A DNA stretch of 64,000 bases from Henriciella sp. (lineage in GTDB: Bacteria; Pseudomonadota; Alphaproteobacteria; Caulobacterales; Hyphomonadaceae), in the NCBI GenBank assembly GCA_017642885.1, contig JAEPOM010000003.1:1-64000 (forward strand), written 5' to 3'. Below the pieces are notes generated by a model that saw only the letters and a program-made list of their open reading frames with translations, had not been told where the DNA came from and searched no databases. Made by a program: the position numbers and the translations under genes. Of the stretch, positions 52,338 through 59,820 are shown one piece after another. The stretch's first letter is position 1. Each line of letters starts with the position of its first letter.

Positions 52338-52709
52338 CTAGGAGTAATCAGCAATTCGGCTGAGCAAACGCCCGCGAAACTCAAAAAAGCTCGCACCGCG
52401 GATCTTCACGGTTTCTCCCGCTCGTACGCCGTTTGGCAAGTCGACGGCGGCTTTGCCCTCAAACTCGATCTCGGCAGAAGCTTTCCCTTCACCGATGATC
52501 AGGTTTATCAGGCGCTGGCGGCGATAGGAGAAGGCGTTGCCTGACAGTCGCGCCACTTCGCCCATCTGATCTCGGCCTTCCAAGCGCATGGATTGGCTGG
52601 CATTTGAGATGTTCTCGAAAATGACATCCTCGGTCACGCAATCGAGCATGCCCTCTATGTCACGGTCATTGTAACTCTGGATGTATCGATTGATGATGTC
52701 TTCGTGCAT
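52338..52709 (-). CDS. SnoaL/NTF2-like protein
   Basis: A 123-residue cone-shaped-fold protein of the SnoaL/NTF2 superfamily. The helix HEDIINRYIQSYNDRDIEGML, then DCVTEDVIFENISNASQSM and a beta-rich remainder, are typical. These act as enzymes or ligand-binding subunits; no specific activity is readable. The ATG at 52709 has AAGGAG nine bases upstream; the ATG three codons earlier abuts that element. Divergent from asd. Confidence 0.78.
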   Translation of the reverse strand: MHEDIINRYIQSYNDRDIEGMLDCVTEDVIFENISNASQSMRLEGRDQMGEVARLSGNAFSYRRQRLINLIIGEGKASAEIEFEGKAAVDLPNGVRAGETVKIRGASFFEFRGRLLSRIADYS

Positions 52710-52830
52710 GGCCGCCATCTCCTTGCCATCTAAATTGGGTTTAACCGATTCTTTTCAACACGTCCGTTTAGTTGCGCTGCAGCATAAGCCGTGACATAGG
52801 GCAGGACTGAATTTTCGAAGGAGACAGGCG

Positions 52831-53865
52831 ATGGCTTTGCGCGTGGCAATTGTAGGAGCAACCGGTAATGTTGGACGAGAATTGTTCAACATTATGGACG
52901 AGCGCAATTTCCCCGCTGACAAGGTTCATGCGGTCGCCTCACGCCGGTCTCTGGGTCGCAAATGCTCCTATGGCGACAAGACCATATTGTGCGAAGCGCT
53001 GGATGATTTCGATTTTAGCAAGGTCGATCTTGTCCTGATGTCTGCCGGTGGCAGCATCTCGAAAGAGTGGTCCCCCAAAATCGCCAAAGCCGGCGCTATC
53101 GTCGTCGATAATTCCAGCGCCTGGCGGATGGATCCGGATGTCCCGCTTGTGGTACCGGAAGTAAATGGCGAAGCCGTGCTCGGCTATGGCAAGAAGAACA
53201 TCATCGCCAACCCGAATTGCTCCACCGCGCAGCTCGTGGTCGCGCTGAAACCTTTGCACCAGGCGGCGGGAATCAAGCGCGTCGTCGTGTCGACGTATCA
53301 ATCGGCGTCTGGAGCGGGCAAGGCTGGCATGGATGAATTGTGGACCCAGACCAAGGGCATGTTTGTGAATGACAGCCCGACCCCGGACGTCTTCTCCAAG
53401 CAGATCGCCTTTAATGTTATCCCCCAAATCGACGTCCCAATGGAGGACGGCTCTTTCAAGGAAGAGTGGAAGATGCGGATGGAGACCAAGAAAATCATCG
53501 ATGAGTCCATCGAACTGGTGGCCACGTGCGTCCGCGTTCCAGTCTTTGTCGGCCATTCCGAAGCCGTGAACGTGGAATTGGAAGACCCGCTCAGCGTCGA
53601 AGAGGCCCGCGAACTGTTCCGCAATGCGGACGGCGTCCAGCTGATCGACAATATCGAAGAAGACCAGTTCGTTACGCCAATCGAATGCGTTGGCGAATGG
53701 GCGAGCTATGTCAGCCGCGTCCGTAAGGACCCAACGGTTGAAAATGGCATCATCTTCTGGAACGTCTCGGACAATCTCCGAAAGGGCGCCGCCCTTAACG
53801 CCGTCCAGATCGGTGAAGAACTGATCAAGCGCGGCGTTCTGAGACCTGAAGCCGTTCTGGCCTAA
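52831..53865 (+). CDS. asd: Aspartate-semialdehyde dehydrogenase
   Basis: A 344-residue NADPH enzyme making aspartate semialdehyde for lysine/diaminopimelate, threonine and methionine. It has AIVGATGNVGRELFNIMDER (Rossmann loop), the active-site NPNCSTAQLVVALKPLH with catalytic Cys about 130, and TYQSASGAGKAGMDEL. The His-bearing FVGHSEAVNVEL supplies the base. GGAG precedes the ATG. The phosphatase gene follows 12 bp downstream. Confidence 0.95.
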   Translation: MALRVAIVGATGNVGRELFNIMDERNFPADKVHAVASRRSLGRKCSYGDKTILCEALDDFDFSKVDLVLMSAGGSISKEWSPKIAKAGAIVVDNSSAWRMDPDVPLVVPEVNGEAVLGYGKKNIIANPNCSTAQLVVALKPLHQAAGIKRVVVSTYQSASGAGKAGMDELWTQTKGMFVNDSPTPDVFSKQIAFNVIPQIDVPMEDGSFKEEWKMRMETKKIIDESIELVATCVRVPVFVGHSEAVNVELEDPLSVEEARELFRNADGVQLIDNIEEDQFVTPIECVGEWASYVSRVRKDPTVENGIIFWNVSDNLRKGAALNAVQIGEELIKRGVLRPEAVLA

Positions 53866-53877
53866 GGCCCGGCGCGC

Positions 53878-54321
53878 GTGCCCAGCCTGCTCTTTGTCTG
53901 CCTCGGCAATATTTGCCGGTCACCTGCGGCAGACGGGATCGCGCAATCACTCTCGAAACAGCGCGGCCTGGACTGGCGGATCGACAGCGCCGGCACAGGT
54001 GCGTGGCATGTCGGTAAGACGCCAGACGAGCGCATGATGATGGCCGCCGCCGCGCGCGGGATGGACTTATCTCCGCTCCGCGCACGTCAGGCGGAACCGG
54101 ATGACTTTTTCCGCTTCGACCACATCTTCGCCATGGACGAGACCAATCTCGCCGACCTGGAACAAATCCGCCCTGCCGGAGCCATTGCAAGTCTCAGCCT
54201 GTTCCTCGAACAAGGCGACGTTCCTGACCCCTATTATGGCGGCACAGATGGGTTCGAGCACGTGCTCGATCTCATTTCCGCGCGGATGGAAACGCTGTTT
54301 AATCGCCTGCAACAAGACTGA
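53878..54321 (+). CDS. Low-molecular-weight protein tyrosine phosphatase
   Basis: A 147-residue LMW-PTP. The phosphate loop is VCLGNICRSPAADG (CxxxxxRS with Cys8 and Arg14). The C-terminal general acid is in DPYYGGTDGFEHV (DPYY motif). IDSAGTGAWHVGKTPD is the conserved middle. Such enzymes act in capsule regulation or arsenate reduction; the DPYY form is a true tyrosine phosphatase. It has a GTG start 12 bp after asd with a weak ribosome site, so it depends on readthrough coupling. Confidence 0.9.
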   Translation: MPSLLFVCLGNICRSPAADGIAQSLSKQRGLDWRIDSAGTGAWHVGKTPDERMMMAAAARGMDLSPLRARQAEPDDFFRFDHIFAMDETNLADLEQIRPAGAIASLSLFLEQGDVPDPYYGGTDGFEHVLDLISARMETLFNRLQQD

Positions 54322-54354
54322 TGTAAAAACCCTGCAGAGGTCCGCTTTTTCCCC

Positions 54355-54383
54355 TTGCACCGGCTCCTGATTTGCGGTTTATG
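54355..54383 (+). promoter_or_regulatory. Promoter of tRNA-Gly
   Basis: TTGCAC, a 17-bp spacer, then TTTATG; the predicted start is about 35 bp before the tRNA. Confidence 0.5.
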
Positions 54384-54423
54384 GCGGCTTCGGTCGCGAC
54401 AGCGGCTGACATACCCATCGGAT

Positions 54424-54498
54424 GCGGGCGTAGCTCAGGGGTAGAGCACAACCTTGCCAAGGTTGGGGTCGAGAGTTCGAATCTCTTCGCCCGCTCCA
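54424..54498 (+). tRNA. tRNA-Gly (anticodon GCC), attachment site
   Basis: The acceptor stem GCGGGCG/CGCCCGC, D-arm TAGCTCAGGGGTAGAGC, anticodon arm CAACC-TTGCCAA-GGTTG (anticodon GCC), T-loop GTTCGAATC, discriminator T and encoded CCA form a complete tRNA. The integrase gene on the opposite strand ends within it, so this is the left attachment site of the integrated element. Confidence 0.95.
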
Positions 54499-55640
54499 AT
54501 ATTCACTACAGCTTCAGCGTTTGGCCCATTTTTTTCTGGGCAACGTTTGGGCAACGTTGTGATCGGCTTCTCTTCCAGTGGTACGAGCAACTCTTCCAAG
54601 AACGCATCAATCGCCGCGACGCACTGCCCCAAATAAGACGGGTCCATCGGTGCATAGATTTCTGTGATTGAATGCTCTTTCTTCTTGTGCCCAAGCTGAG
54701 CCGCTACTTCCCAAGCCGGAACGCCTGATGCCCGAAGGTGACGAGCGATTGTGTGGCGAAGCGAGTATGGCTGAACCTGGTTATCGAGCCCGCAAGCAGC
54801 TCGCTGATTGCGCCAAGCCGTTTTCACATCCTTCACAGGCTTTCCGCGGAACGTGATCTGATGCCCATCACGGACAAACGGTTTTAGGTGCTTTGGCAGT
54901 TTCACTTCTGGCCGGATCTTCTTTGTCTGCTTTCGTCCCCTGGGATTTAGATCAATTAAGTCACGCTCAACATCGATTTGTGAGCTGTGAAGGTCGAAAA
55001 CGGATGACGGACGTGCGCCCGTGCCCAAGGTCCAGAGAATAAATCTCTGCAAATGTTCACCGGAGGCCGTGTGATAGAAGAGCCGCAGCTCATCCATCTC
55101 CATCGGTCTGCCCTTTGGCTGCGCATCATCGGCGTTCAGAGATTTGATAAAGGGAGCCGAAGATATGACACCATCCTTCCAAGCCTTGTTGATCGCCGAA
55201 CGGCCATCAGTGAGAATTCGATTGATGTATGAGGCGCTCAGACCACCCTTTGATAATTCGGCAATAAAAGCGTCAATTTGCTTGGGGCGGGTGGCCTCTT
55301 TGATCGTTGTTCCCGGTTCGAAGAAATCGAGCCACCGGTTTAGGTTTAACCGAGATGTGTCGTGACTTTGAAGAAACTGGGCGTGCTTCTCATAATAGAC
55401 GCGTATTACATCAGCTAAGAGCACTTTATCCAGGTCGGATAACTCAGGCAGCTCTTTATGCGCAACGTACCATTCAGCTAACTTGTCTTTGGCTTCTTCA
55501 AGGTCTGACGTGCCAAGCGATGCGCGGCGGTTGCACTTTCGATCCGTGTCCCACCAGTATCGATACCAGGTGTCCCTGCCGGACTTTTTCCCGAGCCAAT
55601 AGTCTCCGAGCTTGAAGACGGGTTCGGGCTTTTTTCCCAT
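54435..55640 (-). CDS. int: Tyrosine recombinase/integrase
   Basis: A 401-residue phage-type integrase. The N-terminal arm-binding part is basic (YWLGKKSGRDTWYRYWW), then a SAM-like core-binding domain (about 85-170) and the catalytic domain. The latter shows LGTGARPSSVFDLH (first Arg), YSLRHTIARHLRASGV (His and second Arg) and LGHKKKEHSITEIYAPMD (His and nucleophile Tyr). The last 20 or so residues (EEIRTLDPNLGKVVLYP) are the antisense of tRNA-Gly, so integration supplies the gene's 3' end. It overlaps the excisionase-like gene by 163 bp. Confidence 0.92.
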   Translation of the reverse strand: MGKKPEPVFKLGDYWLGKKSGRDTWYRYWWDTDRKCNRRASLGTSDLEEAKDKLAEWYVAHKELPELSDLDKVLLADVIRVYYEKHAQFLQSHDTSRLNLNRWLDFFEPGTTIKEATRPKQIDAFIAELSKGGLSASYINRILTDGRSAINKAWKDGVISSAPFIKSLNADDAQPKGRPMEMDELRLFYHTASGEHLQRFILWTLGTGARPSSVFDLHSSQIDVERDLIDLNPRGRKQTKKIRPEVKLPKHLKPFVRDGHQITFRGKPVKDVKTAWRNQRAACGLDNQVQPYSLRHTIARHLRASGVPAWEVAAQLGHKKKEHSITEIYAPMDPSYLGQCVAAIDAFLEELLVPLEEKPITTLPKRCPEKNGPNAEAVVNIGAGEEIRTLDPNLGKVVLYP

Positions 55641-55882
55641 GACATACTCCCGATGAGGTAATCGACCATATGGAAGCCAAAGTAGGCCACATTGCGCTTA
55701 CCAATCTGCAAGTATTGGATTCTGCCCCGCAATCGGTGCTGTTTCAAGGTTTGCGGGTGAATTCCTATGATTTCCGCCGCCTCCGCCTCTCTGTAACGCT
55801 TAAAAAGATTCAATTCGTTCGCCTCCGCGATACGTTCGCGCAATTCATCGTGTGAAATTGGAGAGGGAGGGTGTGCGGGCAT
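55478..55882 (-). CDS. Excisionase-like MerR-type HTH protein
   Basis: A 134-residue protein. Residues about 29-78 form a MerR/Xis-type winged HTH: RYREAEAAEIIGIHPQTLKQ with RGRIQYLQIGKRNVAYFG. Such proteins direct excision and regulate int. From residue about 81 the frame runs through the start of int for 163 bp; that tail (Ser/Pro/Gly-rich) begins exactly where the HTH ends and looks like read-through rather than a folded domain. The overlap probably couples int translation to this gene. Confidence 0.7.
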   Translation of the reverse strand: MPAHPPSPISHDELRERIAEANELNLFKRYREAEAAEIIGIHPQTLKQHRLRGRIQYLQIGKRNVAYFGFHMVDYLIGSMSWEKSPNPSSSSETIGSGKSPAGTPGIDTGGTRIESATAAHRLARQTLKKPKTS

Positions 55883-55961
55883 GTACTCGTTTCAAAACTT
55901 GCCCTAATCATCGGGCCATTGCACAATAGAAATACTTCAGCACAAAGGCCAAGAAAAATTC

Positions 55962-56402
55962 ATGGCTCAACCTTCAGAACCTATCGTGGAGCGCCGAACC
56001 GGACGCTTAGCAGACGATTACGGCATTGAAACCGAGCTGAGCATTGAAGAGAAAATTTCGCGCTTTGAAGCCGCTGAATACGATCTGGGGTTTGCGGAAG
56101 CCGCGCTCGAAAAAGGCCATAACCGCGCTGAGGTTTTTGGCGACACAAAAGACATACAAGACGCGATTGAAGTTCTAAAAGCATCGGCGGAGTATCGCGC
56201 CGCTGAATTGAGCGAACCAGAGATTAAGAACGCCAAAAGCGCCGGATTGCTCTCAAACGGACTGGCTGAAGCCTTGGCAGATCGAAAGCGCGCAACTGAA
56301 GCTGCTAATACGCGCTTGGATGATGCTGCGCAGCGCTACACCGATGTTGAATCCTTGAAAGAGCAAGAGCGCCCGGATCGCGACGAAGAGCCAGAACGCT
56401 AA
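55962..56402 (+). CDS. Unknown helical protein with putative T4SS C-terminal tail
   Basis: A 146-residue, almost entirely helical, highly charged protein (Ala/Glu/Lys/Arg-rich) with no membrane segment or known domain. Its last residues RPDRDEEPER closely match the end of the toxin at 58393 (RPDKDTEPER) and resemble those of the relaxase and two other element proteins. It converges on the relaxase gene with a 4-bp overlap. A role in transfer as a translocated protein is inferred from the tail only. Confidence 0.7.
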   Translation: MAQPSEPIVERRTGRLADDYGIETELSIEEKISRFEAAEYDLGFAEAALEKGHNRAEVFGDTKDIQDAIEVLKASAEYRAAELSEPEIKNAKSAGLLSNGLAEALADRKRATEAANTRLDDAAQRYTDVESLKEQERPDRDEEPER

Positions 56403-57832
56403 CGTTCCATATCATCATCACGATCTTTCTTGTTGTCCTGCTCTCGTGTTGGCGCGTTATTCGCGCGATCAAAATCGTAATTTTTCAGCGTCCGGCCCAG
56501 AATTCGATTAGCTCGCTCGTTTAGACTTGCATCGCTTTCAAGGTTATTTTTCCGGCGTTTTGCGCTTTCCGGTTTGGACAATTTGGAGAATTGCAGATTG
56601 CGCTCCTCGTTGCGTGCTGCCCAACTAGCCTTATGCGCATCACGTTCGATTTCCTGCCGCTTAAACAACGCTTTTCGTTCGGACAAAAAGAGCTTTCGCG
56701 CCGCCGCTAACTTTTCATCGCGTTGAGCCTTTAGGGCATCAGTGGCAACCGCAACCTTATGAGCCTTTTTTGCGGCAAGCGCAGCTCTCGTCCTTGCCTG
56801 CGCTTTTTCAAAATACTCAAGACGCTGCCCTGCATTGGTGAGAATGCCAAAGCTTCGCCGCAAAATCCCGGTCTCATCACCGCCCAAATCCTTGGCGCTC
56901 ACTTGAATTGTTCGAACCATATTGCTCGTGCGCCCGAACAGCGTTTTTTCCAGACTCTCAAAAGTTCGTTTTTCTGCGTCTTGGCGGGCAAACAGCGCCT
57001 TCCATTCAGGGCGCATTTCTTCTGCGATCTTCGCTTCTGCTCTCGAAGTTTGTTTTTTCAAAGACTGAGCAATATCGGCTTTACGCTGTTGAAACTCGCC
57101 GTCGAGTTTTGACCACGCCGCATTGTGCTGCTTGCTCATGTTGCGGCCTTTCAAGGCAAGGGCGCGATCTTTTTTGCGCTCCTCATCCCGAACGAAGAGA
57201 GTTTGATTGTTGTCGTTAGAGGATTGTCTCGCCAACGCTTCAAAAACGTGTCGCGGCACATTTCGCTCACCTTTGACGTAGTTTCCGCCCGATCTAAGGC
57301 GGTTATTTAAGACCCGCTCATCGCAATAGATTTTCCCATGATCGCGTTCATAGCTTTCCGCCCATTTGGATAGCGCTAGGCGATCATTTGAACTGCTGAG
57401 CAATCGCCCATCGCGCGGAGACACGCGATTAATCATGAGGTGAATATGCGGATGTAATTCATCATTATGCGCCACAATTAGCGCTTGGCGATCTGAGGCT
57501 TTCAGGGCCGCGAGCGCACCGTCTGCGGCTTCCAGCATTTGTTCTTTCGTGGGGTTTTGCTCAGGGTGCCATGATAGGGTTAGGTGCAGGACGTGCTTAG
57601 AGGATTTCCGCCCGGTGTTGGCGATGCCTGCGTGTTCCTTGAGGCGGTTTTGATCAAGGGCAGTCGCCACCATCACGCGCCAGCCAACATGAGGGTTGTC
57701 TGTTGAGAGATTGCGGGTTGCCGTCCATTCAACCCGCTCTGCCGTGTCGGCACGATCCTTATCGTGCAACAAATAGGCTGCCGCGCCCGCGAAACTCGAA
57801 CCTTTAGGATGTAGCTTAGGAACCATTCTCAC
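56399..57832 (-). CDS. MOB-type conjugative relaxase
   Basis: A 477-residue VirD2/MobA-like relaxase. Motif I has FAGAAAYLLHD with the probable nicking Tyr20. Motif III is the metal-binding HPHIHLMINRV (His127, His129, His131). The N-terminal 200 residues form the relaxase domain, and the rest is a long basic helical region (about 210-440, Lys/Arg/Ala-rich) likely to bind DNA or partner proteins. The C-terminus KKDRDDDMER carries the tail shared by other element proteins. It overlaps mobC by 17 bp. MOBQ or MOBP class is not certain. Confidence 0.88.
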   Translation of the reverse strand: MRMVPKLHPKGSSFAGAAAYLLHDKDRADTAERVEWTATRNLSTDNPHVGWRVMVATALDQNRLKEHAGIANTGRKSSKHVLHLTLSWHPEQNPTKEQMLEAADGALAALKASDRQALIVAHNDELHPHIHLMINRVSPRDGRLLSSSNDRLALSKWAESYERDHGKIYCDERVLNNRLRSGGNYVKGERNVPRHVFEALARQSSNDNNQTLFVRDEERKKDRALALKGRNMSKQHNAAWSKLDGEFQQRKADIAQSLKKQTSRAEAKIAEEMRPEWKALFARQDAEKRTFESLEKTLFGRTSNMVRTIQVSAKDLGGDETGILRRSFGILTNAGQRLEYFEKAQARTRAALAAKKAHKVAVATDALKAQRDEKLAAARKLFLSERKALFKRQEIERDAHKASWAARNEERNLQFSKLSKPESAKRRKNNLESDASLNERANRILGRTLKNYDFDRANNAPTREQDNKKDRDDDMER

Positions 57833-58154
57833 TCACTAATTGAGCTAGAACGGCGTTTATCTCGTCTCCGATTTCTTGCCAAAATTCTTGAAATGCGCTC
57901 CCCCGGTGAACCGAGCGCGCAAGCTGATTCACGTTTACACCGATGCGGTTGAGTTCTGACACAAGCGCCGCATTGGGCGCGCCCTCTGCTTTGGCTGGAA
58001 CTTCGTAACCAAGCGCTCGCCGTCGGCTATATTCGGAAGGCCTTAAGCCTGCGGCTTTGGCTTGCGCTCGAATGTACGCCCGTTCAGCAACGGTGACGCG
58101 ATATTGCTCTTTGACTGAGCGTTGTTCGTGATCGTGCTTGTTTGGGCGAGCCAT
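57816..58154 (-). CDS. MobC-like relaxosome accessory protein
   Basis: A 112-residue basic protein with an RHH-like N-terminus and a MobC-type pattern: YRVTVAERAYIRAQAKAAGL, then RPSEYSRRRALGYEVP, and the conserved LNRIGVNVNQLARSVHRG. MobC helps melt oriT for the relaxase. The ATG at 58154 has AAGGAAG upstream; a longer frame extends 29 codons into the oriT candidate. Its product lacks the shared tail (it ends in SENGS). Confidence 0.85.
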   Translation of the reverse strand: MARPNKHDHEQRSVKEQYRVTVAERAYIRAQAKAAGLRPSEYSRRRALGYEVPAKAEGAPNAALVSELNRIGVNVNQLARSVHRGSAFQEFWQEIGDEINAVLAQLVSENGS

Positions 58155-58171
58155 TTTTCTTCCTTTCTTAT

Positions 58172-58262
58172 CGGGGCAAGCCCCGCTCGTCGTGTCGGGG
58201 GCGAAACCCCGCGAGTGAGATTTGAAAGGGTGGCGATACACCCTTCGCCAGATGCGCTTTTA
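58172..58262. other. Candidate origin of transfer (oriT)
   Basis: Just upstream of mobC are three stacked inverted repeats. They are CGGGGC/GCCCCG (58172-58185), a nested CTCG-CGGGG/CCCCG-CGAG (58186-58215), and AAGGGTG/CACCCTT (58226-58245). The last is followed six bases on by ATGCGCTTT, which resembles the nick-site region of RSF1010-type oriTs (AATGCGCCCT). Position and layout fit a MOB-type oriT. Confidence 0.5.
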
Positions 58263-58268
58263 GCTTAG

Positions 58269-58285
58269 TTTTTGTACTACAAAAA
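58269..58285. promoter_or_regulatory. Perfect palindrome next to oriT candidate
   Basis: TTTTTGTA and TACAAAAA flank a single base. It could be an operator for the mobilization genes or part of the relaxosome site. Confidence 0.4.
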
Positions 58286-58392
58286 CATATCTGGCTACTC
58301 TCATAGTGGTGAAGTTATCTTATTCACGCGAACGATTGCAAGTTTTCTGTAAAACAGTTCCGTAAAATGCGGTGTTCGCGGCACACGAACAG

Positions 58393-58944
58393 CTATCGCT
58401 CCGGCTCGGTGTCCTTATCTGGCCGCTCGATTTCGGTTTGCCGTCCGGGCTTCTCGCTTAAGTGCTCTATTGCGCGATCCGCGCCATTTTTGAATCTATC
58501 GAGCGGTTCATGAGGTCGTTTCACACGCTCGAAACCGCGCGCTCGTAGATTTTGATTCAGTTGCTGTCGGGACGACCTAACAACCTCGGCACTCATGAAA
58601 CCGATGCCGAGTTGATTTTCACTAACTGCCTTTATGCCCTCGGGCAAACCGTTCTTCGGCCACTCAACCCAATTTACGGTATTGGTTTTGATCCAAGACC
58701 GATTGTCCAAGCCGAGCGGTTTGGCATCATCCGGTTGAATACGAACAGCATGATTCCGATCATGCGGCGGAAGATGCGAGATGGGTAACAAGGCGTATTC
58801 TCGGTTCCCATCGGCGTTTTCCTTTAATCGCCCAACGATCACGCATTTGCGCAATACCGCACCTTCTTGAGCGCCTCTGTCTTCATCGTGCTTGAAAAGA
58901 AAATCATACCGCACCACAAGGCCGAATTCTGGTTCCTTGCCCAT
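58393..58944 (-). CDS. PemK/MazF-like toxin with secretion-type tail
   Basis: A 183-residue protein. The N-terminal 120 or so residues follow the long PemK/MazF-like family: GLVVRYDFLF, then VLRKCVIVG (RPCAVVL position), YALLPISHLPP (PITH position), and KPLGLDNRSWIKTNTVNWVEWP. Residues 125-183 are a basic helical extension ending RPDKDTEPER, the tail shared with the relaxase and others. It lies 46 bp downstream of a Phd-like antitoxin gene in one transcript. MazF-type proteins cleave RNA; activity here is unproven, and Thr in the PIT motif is Ser. Confidence 0.68.
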   Translation of the reverse strand: MGKEPEFGLVVRYDFLFKHDEDRGAQEGAVLRKCVIVGRLKENADGNREYALLPISHLPPHDRNHAVRIQPDDAKPLGLDNRSWIKTNTVNWVEWPKNGLPEGIKAVSENQLGIGFMSAEVVRSSRQQLNQNLRARGFERVKRPHEPLDRFKNGADRAIEHLSEKPGRQTEIERPDKDTEPER

Positions 58945-58990
58945 GAAAATTGGTCCAGTGCTGCTGTGATATTATTCGGGTTTATCAGGA

Positions 58991-59221
58991 CTACCAGTCG
59001 CCCTCTAGGGCTTCTACTAGTTCATCTGGAACGTTGTCTCCGATGGAATATGCCCGGCGGGTGTCTTTCTTACCGGTAAGGCGCTCCCATTCGGAAATAT
59101 CTATGAGAACGCGCTTTGGAACGCCGTTATCCGAGATTTTGATATGCTTGTTTTCTGCTTCGTCGAAAAAACGCTCTGGTTCTTCGATGAGCTGGTTAAG
59201 TGTTATTGTTCTTGAATCCAT
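58991..59221 (-). CDS. Phd/YefM-like antitoxin
   Basis: A 76-residue acidic protein. The N-terminal part follows the Phd/YefM pattern (ITLNQLIEEPERFFDEAEN, VPKRVLIDISEWERL), and the C-terminal RRAYSIGDNVPDELVEALE is an amphipathic segment suited to cover a toxin. It precedes the PemK-like gene, as antitoxins usually do. It has its own promoter (59242-59271) and a terminator shields it from the upstream gene. AAAGGA precedes the ATG. Confidence 0.65.
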   Translation of the reverse strand: MDSRTITLNQLIEEPERFFDEAENKHIKISDNGVPKRVLIDISEWERLTGKKDTRRAYSIGDNVPDELVEALEGDW

Positions 59222-59241
59222 ATCAAAATCCTTTCCAGTTT

Positions 59242-59271
59242 ATTCTACAGCAATGCAGAGGCGTAATGCAA
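59242..59271 (-). promoter_or_regulatory. Promoter of the toxin-antitoxin operon
   Basis: On the minus strand TTGCAT and TAGAAT are separated by 18 bp, with the antitoxin ATG about 21 bp further on. Confidence 0.5.
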
Positions 59272-59294
59272 AAAAGAGGGGCTTTCGCCCGCTC
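59270..59294 (-). terminator. Intrinsic terminator of the 67-residue gene
   Basis: On the minus strand GAGCGGGC, loop GAAA, GCCCCTC, then TTTTTT; it separates the upstream small gene from the toxin-antitoxin unit. Confidence 0.8.
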
Positions 59295-59296
59295 TT

Positions 59297-59500
59297 CTAG
59301 CTGATCTCCGAGATGAAGATTACGCCGTTATGCTGCGTAAGTTCGACGGGGATATGATCGAGGCGAAGGATGCTGCTCTTGGCGTTTTCTCTGGGCCATA
59401 TGGCGCCGATTTCTCGCGCTGAACCTAGCTTTTGATCTCCGTTGTCGTCTTCTCCGATAAAGCGCGCGAAACTGACTCGATGTGTTGGTTTGTTTGACAT
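59297..59500 (-). CDS. Small conserved mobile-element protein
   Basis: A 67-residue protein: HRVSFARFIGEDDNGDQK, then EIGAIWPRENAKSSILRLD and a short beta end. The GxxWP...ILRLDxIPVEL pattern resembles small single-domain proteins common on alphaproteobacterial plasmids and integrative elements. No function is known. AGGGAAAG precedes the ATG, and a strong terminator follows the stop. Confidence 0.65.
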   Translation of the reverse strand: MSNKPTHRVSFARFIGEDDNGDQKLGSAREIGAIWPRENAKSSILRLDHIPVELTQHNGVIFISEIS

Positions 59501-59820
59501 TGGTCTTTCCCTTTTTTTTAGCCCATTCCAATAACGGACTTTCGGGAAACCTTTTGCCGATGCGCGATCAAAACGATGTCAAAACACGCAACCACGTCCG
59601 TGTTGATAGCGTTTTGCGGCTTCGGCATTCTCCGAATTTAGGCCGCCGGAATGCGGCTTTAAATGAAAGTTACAGTCAATAAGGACACATCGCATTGGCA
59701 GCGCATCGCTTGAAAAAGAGTAGTTAGAAGAGATTGAAAGATTGTCCTAAGTGTATCAAGCTCACCAGCAAAACAGGGGCGACGCCTGCTTCACCTTCAC
59801 CTCTTTAACTTGGCCCCGGA
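59501..59820. other. Gap of 320 bp, promoter region of coupling protein gene
   Basis: No gene was recognised. It separates a minus-strand small gene from the plus-strand coupling-protein gene and must hold their promoters, but no pair of boxes is convincing. A long T-run (59511-59519) lies just behind the small gene's start. Confidence 0.4.

Noticed and set aside
54299-54499. Minus-strand open frame across tRNA-Gly with a plausible-looking protein
   Set aside because: It is the antisense of the tRNA and flanking spacer; similar spurious proteins arise wherever a tRNA of this type is read in this frame.
59284-59294. TTCGCCCGCTC, also found at the 3' end of tRNA-Gly in the same orientation, as a possible right attachment site
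   Set aside because: Only 11 bases match, the T-arm part is absent, and the stretch is explained as the stem of a minus-strand terminator.
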